A DNA stretch of 59,521 nt from assembly GCA_002438805.1 (NCBI GenBank), contig DJQV01000010.1, positions 1-59,521 of the forward strand, written 5' to 3'. Made by a program: the position numbers and the translations under genes. This document shows positions 25,317 to 33,694 of this stretch, in pieces (positions within the stretch are counted from its first letter, which is position 1; each line of letters starts with the position of its first letter). Under the pieces are notes generated by a model. The model worked only from the letters and a program-made list of their open reading frames with translations, was not told where the DNA came from and made no database searches. The stretch comes from Bacteroidales bacterium UBA6377. Lineage in GTDB: Bacteria > Bacteroidota > Bacteroidia > Bacteroidales > UBA932.

Positions 25317-26597
25317 ATGGAAAAAAAACGTAATATGGTGGCCATTGTGACGATGTGCTTCATATTTGCAATGATTTCTTTCGTCACGAACATGGCCGCT
25401 CCGTTCGGCAACATCTGGAAACACAACTACAGCTGGGCCGGCATGATGGGCAACATGATGAACTTTGCCGCATACCTTTTCATGGGTATCCCCGCCGGTA
25501 AGATGCTGGTCAAGATCGGCTACAAGAAGACCACCCTGGTCGCGCTGGCTGTCGGATTCTTAGGCATCGTTGTCCAGTGGCTCTCTAGCCGCACCTTCCT
25601 CGGCGGATCGGCTATCTATGTCTATCTGCTCGGGGCCTTCATCTGCGGCTTCTGCGTCTGCATGCTCAACACTGTCGTCAATCCGATGCTCAACATCCTC
25701 GGCGGCGGCGGCAACAAGGGCAACCAGTACATACAGATAGGCGGCACCATGAACTCCCTGACCGCCACTCTCACCCCGCTCCTTGTGGGCGTGCTGATCG
25801 GCACGGTGACCGAGGACACCAAGATGGTCGATGTGGAGCCTCTCCTGTATATAGCCATGGCTGTGTTCGCCATAGCATTCATCATCATTTCATTTGTCAA
25901 CATCCCTGAACCGGCCGCTTCCCGCAAGAGCACCAAGCTTGAGTCAAGCGCCTGGATGTTCCGTCATTGCGCGCTTGGAGTCGTGGCCATATTCTTCTAT
26001 GTCGGTATAGAGATCGGCATCCCGGCCCAGCTCAACTTCTACCTCTCCGACGCTTCTGCCAAGGGAGCCGGCATCGCCATCGGCGGAGCTGCCATCGGCG
26101 GAGCCATCGCCGCAGTATACTGGCTGCTCATGATGGTTGGACGCGCCTTGAGCTCAGCCATCTCCGGCAAGGTCAGCACACGCACCCAGATCATAGTCGT
26201 GAGTGCCGCCGCCATCGTATTCATCCTTATAGCGATATTCCTGCCTAAGACACTTACCGTCTCAATGCCTGGCTATAGTGCGGCCAACGGTTTCGAGATG
26301 TTCCAGGTTCCGGCTAGCGCCCTTTTCCTTGTGCTGTGCGGACTCTGCACCTCTGTGATGTGGGGCGGTATCTTCAACCTCTCCACCGAGGGTCTTGGCA
26401 AGTACACCGAGCAGGCTTCAGGCATCTTCATGATGATGGTTGTCGGCGGCGGCATCATGCCTCTCCTCCAGGATGTGATTGCGAAGAACGTGGGTTACAT
26501 GGCCAGCTACTGGCTCGTGATCGCTATGCTCTGCTACATTCTCTACTATGCCCTGTTCGGCTGCAAGAATGTCAACCCTGAAATCTCCGTAGACTAG
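25317..26597 (+). CDS. FucP-like MFS sugar permease
   Basis: This 426-residue integral membrane protein has about twelve hydrophobic segments. The order FVTNMAAPFGNIWK, GIPAGKMLVKIGYKK and GAFICGFCVCMLNTVVNPMLNILGG follows the FucP/glucose-galactose transporter branch of the major facilitator superfamily, which imports sugars with protons. It is followed three bases after its stop by a ROK sugar kinase, so import and phosphorylation of the same hexose is likely. The start ATG at 25317 is the first Met, preceded by an AT-rich 45-base gap. Confidence 0.88.
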   Translation: MEKKRNMVAIVTMCFIFAMISFVTNMAAPFGNIWKHNYSWAGMMGNMMNFAAYLFMGIPAGKMLVKIGYKKTTLVALAVGFLGIVVQWLSSRTFLGGSAIYVYLLGAFICGFCVCMLNTVVNPMLNILGGGGNKGNQYIQIGGTMNSLTATLTPLLVGVLIGTVTEDTKMVDVEPLLYIAMAVFAIAFIIISFVNIPEPAASRKSTKLESSAWMFRHCALGVVAIFFYVGIEIGIPAQLNFYLSDASAKGAGIAIGGAAIGGAIAAVYWLLMMVGRALSSAISGKVSTRTQIIVVSAAAIVFILIAIFLPKTLTVSMPGYSAANGFEMFQVPASALFLVLCGLCTSVMWGGIFNLSTEGLGKYTEQASGIFMMMVVGGGIMPLLQDVIAKNVGYMASYWLVIAMLCYILYYALFGCKNVNPEISVD

Positions 26598-26599
26598 TC

Positions 26600-27562
26600 A
26601 TGGACAAGCAGTTTGTAGTCGGTGTGGATGTCGGGGGGCAGACTTCCAAAATAGGGGTCGTAAATGCCCGCGGGGATGTTCTGTCCCAGTCCGTGATACG
26701 GACGGACACTTTTGGCGAAGATTACGCCGCCTATATATATGCCCTCGCGCAGGCCATCAAGGCCTGCGTGGAGGAAAGTGGAAAGAGCGGTGAGATCCGC
26801 GGCATCGGTGTCGGGGCTCCGAACGGCAACTATTATACCGGCAGGATTTCTTATGCTCCCAACATCGCGTGGGCAGCCAAAAACGAGGTTGATTTCTCCA
26901 GGATGCTGAGCGAGTGCCTCGGCGGGATTCCCGTTTCCCTGACCAATGACGCCAACGCGGCGGCGGTGGGCGAGATGACCTACGGGGCTGCACGGGGGAT
27001 GAAGGATTTCATCATGATCACTCTCGGCACCGGAGTCGGCAGCGGCATTGTGATCGACGGCAAGGTGGTCTACGGACATGACGGCAATGCCGGTGAACTC
27101 GGACACACCTGCGCCGTCCGTTACAACGGCCGCCCGTGCGGCTGCGGCAAGACCGGCTGTCTGGAGACTTACTGCTCCGCGACCGGTGTCACCAGGACTG
27201 CCCGAGAGTGGCTCGAAGCAAGTTCTGAACCTTCCTCCCTGCGCCTTGTTGATGACATAACTTCCAAGGCTGTCTATGAAGCTGCCAAAGAAGGGGATGC
27301 CCTTGCCCGCAGGGTGCTTGAATACACTGGCCGGATGCTCGGGCACAGCCTTGCCGACTTCGTGCTTTTCAGTTCTCCTGAGGCCATTGTCCTCTTCGGA
27401 GGGCTGGCCAGGGCCAAGGAGTTCCTCTATGAGCCGACATTACAGGCGATGGAGGATAACCTGATGCCGCATTGGCGTGGTCAGGTAAAGATAGTGTTCT
27501 CACAGCTCAGGGAGTCCGACGCGGCGATACTTGGCGCATCGGCACTGGCCTGGGAATTGTAG
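26600..27562 (+). CDS. ROK-family sugar kinase (glucokinase-like)
   Basis: This 320-residue ROK-family kinase phosphorylates glucose or a related hexose in the cytoplasm. The N-terminal ATP-binding DVGGQTSKIGVV is present. LTNDANAAAVGE supplies the catalytic Asp region, followed by GTGVGSGIVIDGKVVYG and GNAGELGH. The zinc motif CGCGKTGCLE near residue 175 completes the signature. Length is typical. It directly follows the FucP-like permease gene, which supports a sugar-uptake unit. Confidence 0.9.
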   Translation: MDKQFVVGVDVGGQTSKIGVVNARGDVLSQSVIRTDTFGEDYAAYIYALAQAIKACVEESGKSGEIRGIGVGAPNGNYYTGRISYAPNIAWAAKNEVDFSRMLSECLGGIPVSLTNDANAAAVGEMTYGAARGMKDFIMITLGTGVGSGIVIDGKVVYGHDGNAGELGHTCAVRYNGRPCGCGKTGCLETYCSATGVTRTAREWLEASSEPSSLRLVDDITSKAVYEAAKEGDALARRVLEYTGRMLGHSLADFVLFSSPEAIVLFGGLARAKEFLYEPTLQAMEDNLMPHWRGQVKIVFSQLRESDAAILGASALAWEL

Positions 27563-27591
27563 TGACTTTTTTAAGTTTTTAGTGTAATAAG

Positions 27592-28383
27592 ATGAAAATG
27601 TACAAACTTTTTGCCGCCCTTATTCTGGGCGGTGCGGTAGTGGCCTGCAACGGTTCAGCACCCGCAGCAAAGACTGAGGACGGGGTTCCTGCCGCAAAGA
27701 CGGCCAAGGATTATCTTCCTTCCAAGGCCCAGAAGGATTCGGTAAGCTACCTTCTCGGCATCAATTTCGGCAGCTTCATGAAGAACTACAACTTCGGTGA
27801 TGACCTTGACTACAACACCATCATCAAGGGAATGAAGGATTTCATGAAGGCTGAGGGTGATTTCCGTTCAGAAGATTTCACCAAGCAGTTCAAGTATGAC
27901 CCGAACAGCATGAACAGTGTGTTCAACTCATATCTGGAGAACAGAAACCAGTACACCACCCTTGTCAACAAGGAGAAAGAGGAGAAGTTCCTTGCTGAAA
28001 ACGCAAAGAAGGCCGGTGTGCAGAAGACGGAGTCAGGACTTCAGTATGAAATCATCGAGGCCGGCAACGATGTCAAGCCGGGCGATGCCGACACAGTCTG
28101 GGTTCACTACAAGGGGACCTTCACCGATGGCACCACCTTCGACGAGGTCACTGAGGAGGTTGACCCTATCAGCTTCCCTCTTTCAGGTGTTGTCGCGGGA
28201 TGGCGTGAGGGCCTTCAACTCGTAGGCGAGGGCGGACATATCAAACTCTATGTCCCTTCAGCTCTCGGATACGGCGAACAGGGCAACAACGGCATCCCTC
28301 CGTACTCCACCCTCGTGTTTGACGTAAAACTCGATAAGGTCGGCAAGGCAGCTGCCGCCGAGACTCCTGCGGAGAAAAAGTAA
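27592..28383 (+). CDS. FKBP-type peptidyl-prolyl isomerase lipoprotein
   Basis: This 263-residue lipoprotein has a signal peptide ending in a lipobox-like VVAC (Cys19). An FKBP_N dimerisation domain follows at about residues 45-140 (SYLLGINFGSFMKNY). A C-terminal FKBP domain carries VWVHYKGTFTDGTTFD, FPLSGVVAGWREGLQL and the final YGEQGNNGIPPYSTLVFDVKL. This is the Mip/FkpA layout, and the protein would help fold periplasmic or outer-membrane proteins. It starts 29 bases after the ROK gene and ends before a hairpin shared with the convergent gene. Confidence 0.92.
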   Translation: MKMYKLFAALILGGAVVACNGSAPAAKTEDGVPAAKTAKDYLPSKAQKDSVSYLLGINFGSFMKNYNFGDDLDYNTIIKGMKDFMKAEGDFRSEDFTKQFKYDPNSMNSVFNSYLENRNQYTTLVNKEKEEKFLAENAKKAGVQKTESGLQYEIIEAGNDVKPGDADTVWVHYKGTFTDGTTFDEVTEEVDPISFPLSGVVAGWREGLQLVGEGGHIKLYVPSALGYGEQGNNGIPPYSTLVFDVKLDKVGKAAAAETPAEKK

Positions 28384-28406
28384 AAAGCGGATCATAAAAA
28401 AAGAAG

Positions 28407-28430
28407 AGAGGAGGCCCTTAAGCCTCCTCT
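28407..28430 (-). terminator. hairpin terminator for the acidic-tail protein gene
   Basis: AGAGGAGGC and GCCTCCTCT pair around a six-base loop. Read on the minus strand it is followed by a run of T, so it can terminate the gene ending at 28418, whose stop codon lies in the loop; it may also limit read-through from the FKBP gene. Confidence 0.7.
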
Positions 28431-28966
28431 TCTTCGTATACTATCTCCTCCTCGTCCTTGTCGTCCTCATCATCATCGTCCTCGTCATCGTCATCCTCAT
28501 CGTCGTCATCATCAGATGGTGATTCGCCAGGGAGCCTGCGGCGTTCTGCCGGGAGGTCTTCGAAGGCCACGTATCCGTTCTCGAATTCCTGCGGTATCGG
28601 ACCTTTGGAGTCGATCAGCTTAGGGGACTGCACCTTGGCGTCTTTTTCCTCGCCCTCAAGGGTGATTATGACGCTCTTTTTTGCCTGTATGTCGTAGAAA
28701 TATATGAAACTTGTGGCGCCTGCCTTGATAGTGTCGGCGATTGTGACAGCGTCCACTGCTCCGTGTCCGATGTCAACCAGGGCATATCTGGCCACCACCT
28801 GCCCCTCGTTGTCCAGTGCCTTGAAGAGGATGGGCTGATCGACCGGAAACTCCAGATCGGAGCGTATCTGCTTGTGGAATGTGTAGAGAGTATTCTCACC
28901 GTTGACCAGATACACCCGATAAAAGCCCTTTATCCCCTGCAGGGTGATTCTATATTTGTAAACCAT
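28418..28966 (-). CDS. PRiA4b ORF-3-like protein with acidic tail
   Basis: This 182-residue protein has a core (residues 1-120, beginning MVYKYRITLQGIKGFYRVY) that resembles the plasmid pRiA4b ORF-3-like family, a small beta-grasp-like domain of unknown role common in Bacteroidota. Residues 150-182 are almost entirely Asp and Glu, encoded by a GAC/GAT-rich microsatellite. Acidic tails like this often bind basic proteins or mimic nucleic acid, but no function is established. The ATG lies four bases after a TATCTTCG promoter box, divergent from the YigZ-family gene. Confidence 0.75.
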   Translation of the reverse strand: MVYKYRITLQGIKGFYRVYLVNGENTLYTFHKQIRSDLEFPVDQPILFKALDNEGQVVARYALVDIGHGAVDAVTIADTIKAGATSFIYFYDIQAKKSVIITLEGEEKDAKVQSPKLIDSKGPIPQEFENGYVAFEDLPAERRRLPGESPSDDDDDEDDDDEDDDDEDDKDEEEIVYEEEEA

Positions 28967-28970
28967 GTTG

Positions 28971-28978
28971 CGAAGATA
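28971..28978 (-). promoter_or_regulatory. TAnnTTcG box for the acidic-tail protein
   Basis: On the minus strand TATCTTCG differs by one base from TAnnTTTG and ends four bases before the ATG at 28966. The same octamer occurs before the DUF1015 gene at 36841. Confidence 0.5.
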
Positions 28979-28990
28979 CTAAATAATCGC

Positions 28991-28998
28991 TAATTTTG
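28991..28998 (+). promoter_or_regulatory. TAnnTTTG box for the YigZ-family gene
   Basis: TAATTTTG ends seven bases before the GTG start at 29006. Confidence 0.6.
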
Positions 28999-29005
28999 GT
29001 TTGTC

Positions 29006-29605
29006 GTGCCCTCAAATGATACATACAAGAGCATAGCAGAGCAGTCCCGGGGGCAGTTCCGGGACAAAGGCAGCCGTTTCCTGGCATTCGCCTATCCGGT
29101 AGATGGCGAGGAGCAGGTCAAGCAGATTGTCGCCTCCCTGAAGAAGGAGTATCATGATGCGAGGCACCACTGCTACGCCTACCGCATCGGCAAGGACGGC
29201 CAGCAGTGGAGGGCCAACGATGACGGGGAACCATCAGGTTCGGCTGGGCGTCCGATCTTGGGCCAGATAGATTCGGCTGGCCTTAGTGATGTGCTGGTCG
29301 TGGTGGTGCGCTATTTCGGCGGCATCAAGCTAGGTATCCCGGGGCTGATCAGGGCATATAAGACTTCCACGGCCGAGGCCCTCGCTTCCGCCGTCGTGAA
29401 AGAGAAAATCGCAGGCGAATGGCATACTCTTCAGTTCCCGTACTCGTCACTTCCGGCAGTCATGAAGATGGTAAAGGATCTTGATCTGCCCCAGCGCAGG
29501 CAGTCATTTATGGAGCGATGCTCGCTGGAGGTGTTCGTCCGTCTCTCCCTTTTGCCGGACTTTGGTGAAAGAATCAAAAAAATGGATATATTTGACGAAC
29601 ATTAA
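29006..29605 (+). CDS. yigZ: IMPACT/YigZ-family protein
   Basis: This 199-residue protein of the UPF0029/IMPACT family has the signature GSRFLAFAYPV, the DARHHCYAYRIG motif and NDDGEPSGSAGRPIL, followed by VVRYFGGIKLGIPGLIRAY. Family members are linked to translation control and RNA binding; the bacterial role is unclear. The start is GTG at 29006; the nearest ATG (29016) is out of frame. The promoter box seven bases upstream fixes the 5' end. The serC promoter box lies inside its last codons. Confidence 0.9.
   Translation: MPSNDTYKSIAEQSRGQFRDKGSRFLAFAYPVDGEEQVKQIVASLKKEYHDARHHCYAYRIGKDGQQWRANDDGEPSGSAGRPILGQIDSAGLSDVLVVVVRYFGGIKLGIPGLIRAYKTSTAEALASAVVKEKIAGEWHTLQFPYSSLPAVMKMVKDLDLPQRRQSFMERCSLEVFVRLSLLPDFGERIKKMDIFDEH
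29587..29594 (+). promoter_or_regulatory. TAnnTTTG box for serC
   Basis: TATATTTG lies within the last codons of the YigZ-family gene, 26 bases before the serC ATG at 29621. Confidence 0.55.
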
Positions 29606-29620
29606 AAACTAATATCAGAC

Positions 29621-30694
29621 ATGAGCAAATTGCATATCTTCAACGCCGGTCCTTGCCTGCTTCCGCAGGTGGCCATCGACAACGCTATCGAGGCTCTCAA
29701 GGATTTCAAAGGCACGGGCGTCTCCCTTATATCAATCTCTCACCGCACCAAGGGCTGGGAAGAGACCATGGACGAGTGCCGCGCCCTGTGGAAGGAGCTC
29801 CTGGGAATGCCTGACACGCACGAGGTCGTCTTCCTCGGTGGCGGTGCCAGCATGGAGTTCCTCTATGTGGCGATGAACTATCTCGAACATAAGGCCGGCT
29901 ATCTTGACACCGGTGTCTGGGCGCACAAGGCCCTCAAGGAGGCCCAGGGTCTGGGCAATGCCGTGGCGGTGGCCTGCTCCGCTGACAAGAACTATTCCTA
30001 TATCCCCAAGGGATACGAGATCCCTTCCGACTTGGACTATTTCCATATCACCACCAACAATACTATCTACGGTACCGAGATCCGCGAGGACATCGACTGT
30101 CCGGTGCCTCTCATCGCCGACATGTCATCCGACATCCTCACCCGCAGGGTGGACGTGAGCAGGTACGCCCTCATCTACGGCGGAGCACAGAAGAATGCCG
30201 GGCCTGCCGGCGTCGCATTCGCCATCATCCGAAAGGACTCTCTCGGCAAGGTCAGCCGCTACATCCCTACGATGCTTGACTATCGTGTCCACATCGAAAA
30301 GAAGTCCATGTTCAACACCCCGCCGGTGTTCCCGATATTCGTGATGAACGAGACCCTCAAGTGGCTCAAGAGCGTGGGCGGCATCGACGCCATCCACAAG
30401 CTTGATGTCAAGAAGGCTGAGACACTCTATGCCGAGATCGACCGCAACCCTCTCTTCGTCGGCACCGCCGCCAAGGAGGACCGTTCGATAATGAACGTTT
30501 GCTTCGTGATGGCCCCGGGCTACGAGGCTCTGCAGGACGAGTTCCTTGAGTTCTCCAAGGCCCGTGACATCGTCGGCATCAAGGGACACCGCTCCGTGGG
30601 AGGCTTCCGCGCATCCATCTACAACGCCTGCACCCAGGAGGATGTCGAAGCCCTTGTGGCCTGCATGAAAGAGTTTGAAGCCCAGCACAAGTAA
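29621..30694 (+). CDS. serC: phosphoserine aminotransferase
   Basis: This 357-residue PLP-dependent class V aminotransferase converts 3-phosphohydroxypyruvate to phosphoserine. SerC landmarks are NAGPCLLPQVAI, SISHRTKGWEE, GGGASMEFLYVAMN and, around the catalytic Lys, YGGAQKNAGPAGVAFAII. The C-terminal GHRSVGGFRASIYNA is conserved in the family. Length is typical. SerA follows after three bases, giving a serine-biosynthesis operon. Confidence 0.96.
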   Translation: MSKLHIFNAGPCLLPQVAIDNAIEALKDFKGTGVSLISISHRTKGWEETMDECRALWKELLGMPDTHEVVFLGGGASMEFLYVAMNYLEHKAGYLDTGVWAHKALKEAQGLGNAVAVACSADKNYSYIPKGYEIPSDLDYFHITTNNTIYGTEIREDIDCPVPLIADMSSDILTRRVDVSRYALIYGGAQKNAGPAGVAFAIIRKDSLGKVSRYIPTMLDYRVHIEKKSMFNTPPVFPIFVMNETLKWLKSVGGIDAIHKLDVKKAETLYAEIDRNPLFVGTAAKEDRSIMNVCFVMAPGYEALQDEFLEFSKARDIVGIKGHRSVGGFRASIYNACTQEDVEALVACMKEFEAQHK

Positions 30695-30697
30695 GCC

Positions 30698-31618
30698 ATG
30701 AAAGTCCTTCTTGCAACTCAGAAGCCCTTTGCCGCAGCAGCTGTGGCGGGTATCAGAGGGATAGTCGAAGAGGCCGGTTATCAGCTTGCTGTTCTCGAAA
30801 AATATGCGGATCAGCAGGAGCTCGTCGTCGCAGCGGCAGATGCCGATGCCCTCATCGTGCGTTCTGACAAGGTGACTGCCGAGGTGGTCGAGGCCGCGAA
30901 GAAGCTCAAGATCGTGGTGCGTGCCGGAGCGGGGTATGACAATCTGGACCTTGACGCCTGCACCGCCCATGGAGTGGTGGCGATGAACACGCCGGGACAG
31001 AACTCCAACGCGGTGGCCGAACTTGCCGTCGCGATGATGATCTACATGGCCCGTTGCCAGTTCACCCCGGTGACAGGCTCCGAGATAATGGGCAAGACCC
31101 TCGGCATCCAGGCTTTCGGCAATGTCGGAAGGCTTGTCGGTGCCAAGGGGGTGGCTCTAGGGATGAAAGTCAAGGCTTTGGACCCGTTCATGACCCCGGA
31201 GCAGATTGCAGCCGGCGGTGCTGAACCCGTGTCAAGTCTCGAAGAACTCTATGGGAGCTGCGATTATGTAAGTGTCCACATCCCGGCCACGCCGCAGACT
31301 GTCGGCTCCATCGGATATGACCTGATCAGCCGCATGCCGAAAGGGGCGACCCTCGTCAACACGGCCCGCAAGGAAGTCATGGATGAAGCGGGACTTGAGA
31401 AGGCTCTTGAAGACAGGCCGGATCTGAAATACGTCACCGATGTGGCTCCGGACAATATCGCCGTTCTCAAGGAGAAGTTCGGTCTGAGAGTCTTTGCCAC
31501 ACCTAAGAAGATGGGTGCCCAGACCGCTGAAGCCAACATCAATGCCGGTCTCGCCGCCGCCCGGCAGATCGTCTCCTTCCTCAAGGACGGAGTCCGCAAG
31601 TTCCAGCTCAACAAATAA
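30698..31618 (+). CDS. serA: D-3-phosphoglycerate dehydrogenase, short form
   Basis: This 306-residue NAD-dependent 2-hydroxyacid dehydrogenase oxidises 3-phosphoglycerate as the first step of serine synthesis. It shows VRAGAGYDNLDLDAC, the nucleotide-binding TLGIQAFGNVGRLVGAKG (a variant of the usual GxGxxG), VNTARKEVMDEAGL and VTDVAPDN. It is the short form without the ACT regulatory domain, so classical serine feedback is not expected. The position directly after serC supports the assignment. A strong terminator follows at 31636. Confidence 0.93.
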   Translation: MKVLLATQKPFAAAAVAGIRGIVEEAGYQLAVLEKYADQQELVVAAADADALIVRSDKVTAEVVEAAKKLKIVVRAGAGYDNLDLDACTAHGVVAMNTPGQNSNAVAELAVAMMIYMARCQFTPVTGSEIMGKTLGIQAFGNVGRLVGAKGVALGMKVKALDPFMTPEQIAAGGAEPVSSLEELYGSCDYVSVHIPATPQTVGSIGYDLISRMPKGATLVNTARKEVMDEAGLEKALEDRPDLKYVTDVAPDNIAVLKEKFGLRVFATPKKMGAQTAEANINAGLAAARQIVSFLKDGVRKFQLNK

Positions 31619-31635
31619 AAATTCTTTGTACCTTT

Positions 31636-31671
31636 ATGAGGCCGTCCGGATAGTCCGGGCGGCCTCATTTT
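31636..31671 (+). terminator. intrinsic terminator after serA
   Basis: ATGAGGCCGTCCGGA and TCCGGGCGGCCTCAT pair over 15 bases with one mismatch around a three-base loop, followed by TTTT. It ends the serC-serA transcript. Confidence 0.88.
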
Positions 31672-31680
31672 GAAGTTGGT

Positions 31681-32859
31681 ATGTGTATAAAAAAACTTTT
31701 CGGGGCGGCCGCGGTACTGCTCGCTGTCCTATGCTCATGTGATTCACATAAGGATGAACCGGTGACTCCTCCGGAGCCGCAGATTCCTGCGGTCGACCTG
31801 ACTGCGGAGGGTAAGTATGCAAATTGTTTTATCGTCTCTCAGGCCGGGACTTATGATTTCGCGGCTTTCCGTCCTGACGGGACGGAGGTTTCCGGCATCG
31901 CCTCGGCGGACTGGCTCTGGTCTGAAGGCGGCTCAGCCGCTGCGGCGCTTGTGCAGGATGTCTCTTATTCAGATGGACGTATCAGGTTCACGGCTTCTTC
32001 AGGACGCGGCAACGCCCTTGTCGCCGCTCTTGATGCTGATGGTGAGATAGTCTGGAGCTGGCATATCTGGATGACGGAGCAGCCGTCTTTGCAGACCATG
32101 GACAACGGCACGGTCTTCATGGACCGCAATCTTGGGGCGACGGCCTCCAAGCCTTCTGATGGGGCTGCAACTTACGGGCTGAAGTACCAGTGGGGCCGCA
32201 AGGACCCCTTCTATGGCGGTGCCGCCAACGAGACGGACAGGGATGACAGCGGAAATTACATCTATCAGGCATTCGACAGGGCTAAAGGTTATACCGTGTT
32301 CAACCCCTCTCTTGGCCGGGAGTGGTCCACGGTGCTTTGCAGTGCACAGACCGGTACTGTGGATTATGCCGTGAAACACCCTTCTGCATTTATCTACACC
32401 ACGCCCGAAATCTATGGTGACGATGCTGATGTGCGTGATTGGATGTGGGTGAGAAACAGTTACTTGTGGTCAGCCAAGAGCACCGGCGCCAAGACGGCCT
32501 ACGACCCGTGTCCGGCGGGGTACCGTGTCCCTGACGACGATGCCTGGGAGGGTACCGGCTACTACAATATCTTTGATAAGGGTGACGGGGGCAAGACCCA
32601 CACCACCGCTGCCGGCGAAGTGTTCTGGTGGCCTCTGTGCGGTACACGCTGGGGAGACAAGGATGCGGGCCGGCTCGGATATGTTTATCAGGCCGAGAAT
32701 GGCGGCCAGCTGATCAGCTGGATGCGTACCACCAACATGTGCGGCACCAATGCGGCCTGTTTCTACACCCTCGGCGGCACCTATGCCGATGCAAGCTACG
32801 GGATGTACCGGGCTCACGGTGGGGCTGTCCGCTGCGTCCAGGAGCAGGATGCCGAGTGA
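31681..32859 (+). CDS. FISUMP-like surface lipoprotein
   Basis: This 392-residue lipoprotein has a signal peptide ending at Cys20 (LLAVLCSC). It has a long region like the Fibrobacter-succinogenes-major-paralogous (FISUMP) and fimbrial-tip C-terminal domains: TVFMDRNLGATASKPSD, GLKYQWGRKDPF, DPCPAGYRVPDD and the end GMYRAHGGAVRCVQE. Such proteins occur as tip or accessory subunits of Bacteroidales fimbriae or as surface-exposed lipoproteins. It starts ten bases after the serA terminator and is itself followed by a strong terminator, so it is probably monocistronic. The exact ligand is unknown. Confidence 0.8.
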   Translation: MCIKKLFGAAAVLLAVLCSCDSHKDEPVTPPEPQIPAVDLTAEGKYANCFIVSQAGTYDFAAFRPDGTEVSGIASADWLWSEGGSAAAALVQDVSYSDGRIRFTASSGRGNALVAALDADGEIVWSWHIWMTEQPSLQTMDNGTVFMDRNLGATASKPSDGAATYGLKYQWGRKDPFYGGAANETDRDDSGNYIYQAFDRAKGYTVFNPSLGREWSTVLCSAQTGTVDYAVKHPSAFIYTTPEIYGDDADVRDWMWVRNSYLWSAKSTGAKTAYDPCPAGYRVPDDDAWEGTGYYNIFDKGDGGKTHTTAAGEVFWWPLCGTRWGDKDAGRLGYVYQAENGGQLISWMRTTNMCGTNAACFYTLGGTYADASYGMYRAHGGAVRCVQEQDAE

Positions 32860-32871
32860 CGGGATAGTTTT

Positions 32872-32907
32872 TGTCCGGCAGAATGCTGTTCTGCCGGACA
32901 TTTTTTT
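32872..32907. terminator. strong intrinsic terminator between convergent lipoprotein genes
   Basis: TGTCCGGCAGAA and TTCTGCCGGACA form a perfect 12-bp stem with a five-base loop and seven T after it. A preceding T-run/A-run makes it suitable for both directions. Confidence 0.92.
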
Positions 32908-32925
32908 ATCCAGTCGGGTGGCGGT

Positions 32926-33672
32926 TTACTTTACTTCCAACCCGTCGATTTTTCCGGTGAAGGCTCCGTGGAAATCGGTCCCGTCATCGATTTTGAGACG
33001 GACATCGATGGTGTAGGTCTTGTCATCGTTTACGGCTACAGTCATCTTGCCGGAGACGAGTTTGTTAGTCTTGTTGTTGTAGTAGAAGTAACTGTACATC
33101 GTTCCGATGGTCTGGCCTGCCTGCTCATCGGTAACGGTGTATGTGCCCGGCTGGAGGTATGTAGCCGTTGTGTTGACAAAGTCGTAGATGTCCAGAGAGA
33201 GTTCATAGTCCTGACCGTTCTCTTCGGTACGCAAGGTCACGCTGAAGTTAGGGGTCGCCCCGCCATACTGACGGCCTGATGCGCGGTCGGCATCGAACTG
33301 CACTGCCGGGATGTCGGCTGTGGTGGCCTTCTCCACGAAGAGAGACACTCCGTTGTTGCCCTGAGCCGCTACGGCGAACTGGTACTCGGTGTTCGGCTCA
33401 AGTCCGCTTACCGTCACGGTCGATGCTTCGTTGGCGTGCGCCGGAGTGCCGTTGAGGAGAATCTCTTCTGCCGTGGCGACTTCCGCGTCAGAAGCATAGA
33501 GGACGTAGGAGCATTTGTAGGCGTTTGACGGGTTGATTGTGAATGTGAGAGATTTGCTCTCCGCGCTCTCGAGGGCGGCGCTTACCTCTGTGGCGGCCTC
33601 TTCTTTGCTGCAGCCGGTGAATACTGCGGCTACAGCCAGTGTGGCCAGTGCTGAATAAACTGTTTTCTTCAT
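32926..33672 (-). CDS. lipoprotein with Fn3-like region
   Basis: This 248-residue lipoprotein has a lipobox at Cys21 (VFTGC). Residues about 40-115 look like a fibronectin-III-type sandwich, with STVTVSGLEPNTEYQFAVAAQ. The C-terminal half alternates short beta strands (SYFYYNNKTNKLVSGKMTV). I do not recognise a named family. It starts 22 bases after the stop of the fimbrillin-like gene on the same strand and probably shares its transcript. A cell-surface role with that protein is inferred from context. Confidence 0.75.
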   Translation of the reverse strand: MKKTVYSALATLAVAAVFTGCSKEEAATEVSAALESAESKSLTFTINPSNAYKCSYVLYASDAEVATAEEILLNGTPAHANEASTVTVSGLEPNTEYQFAVAAQGNNGVSLFVEKATTADIPAVQFDADRASGRQYGGATPNFSVTLRTEENGQDYELSLDIYDFVNTTATYLQPGTYTVTDEQAGQTIGTMYSYFYYNNKTNKLVSGKMTVAVNDDKTYTIDVRLKIDDGTDFHGAFTGKIDGLEVK

Positions 33673-33694
33673 AATGATATTGTGTTTGAAGTTT

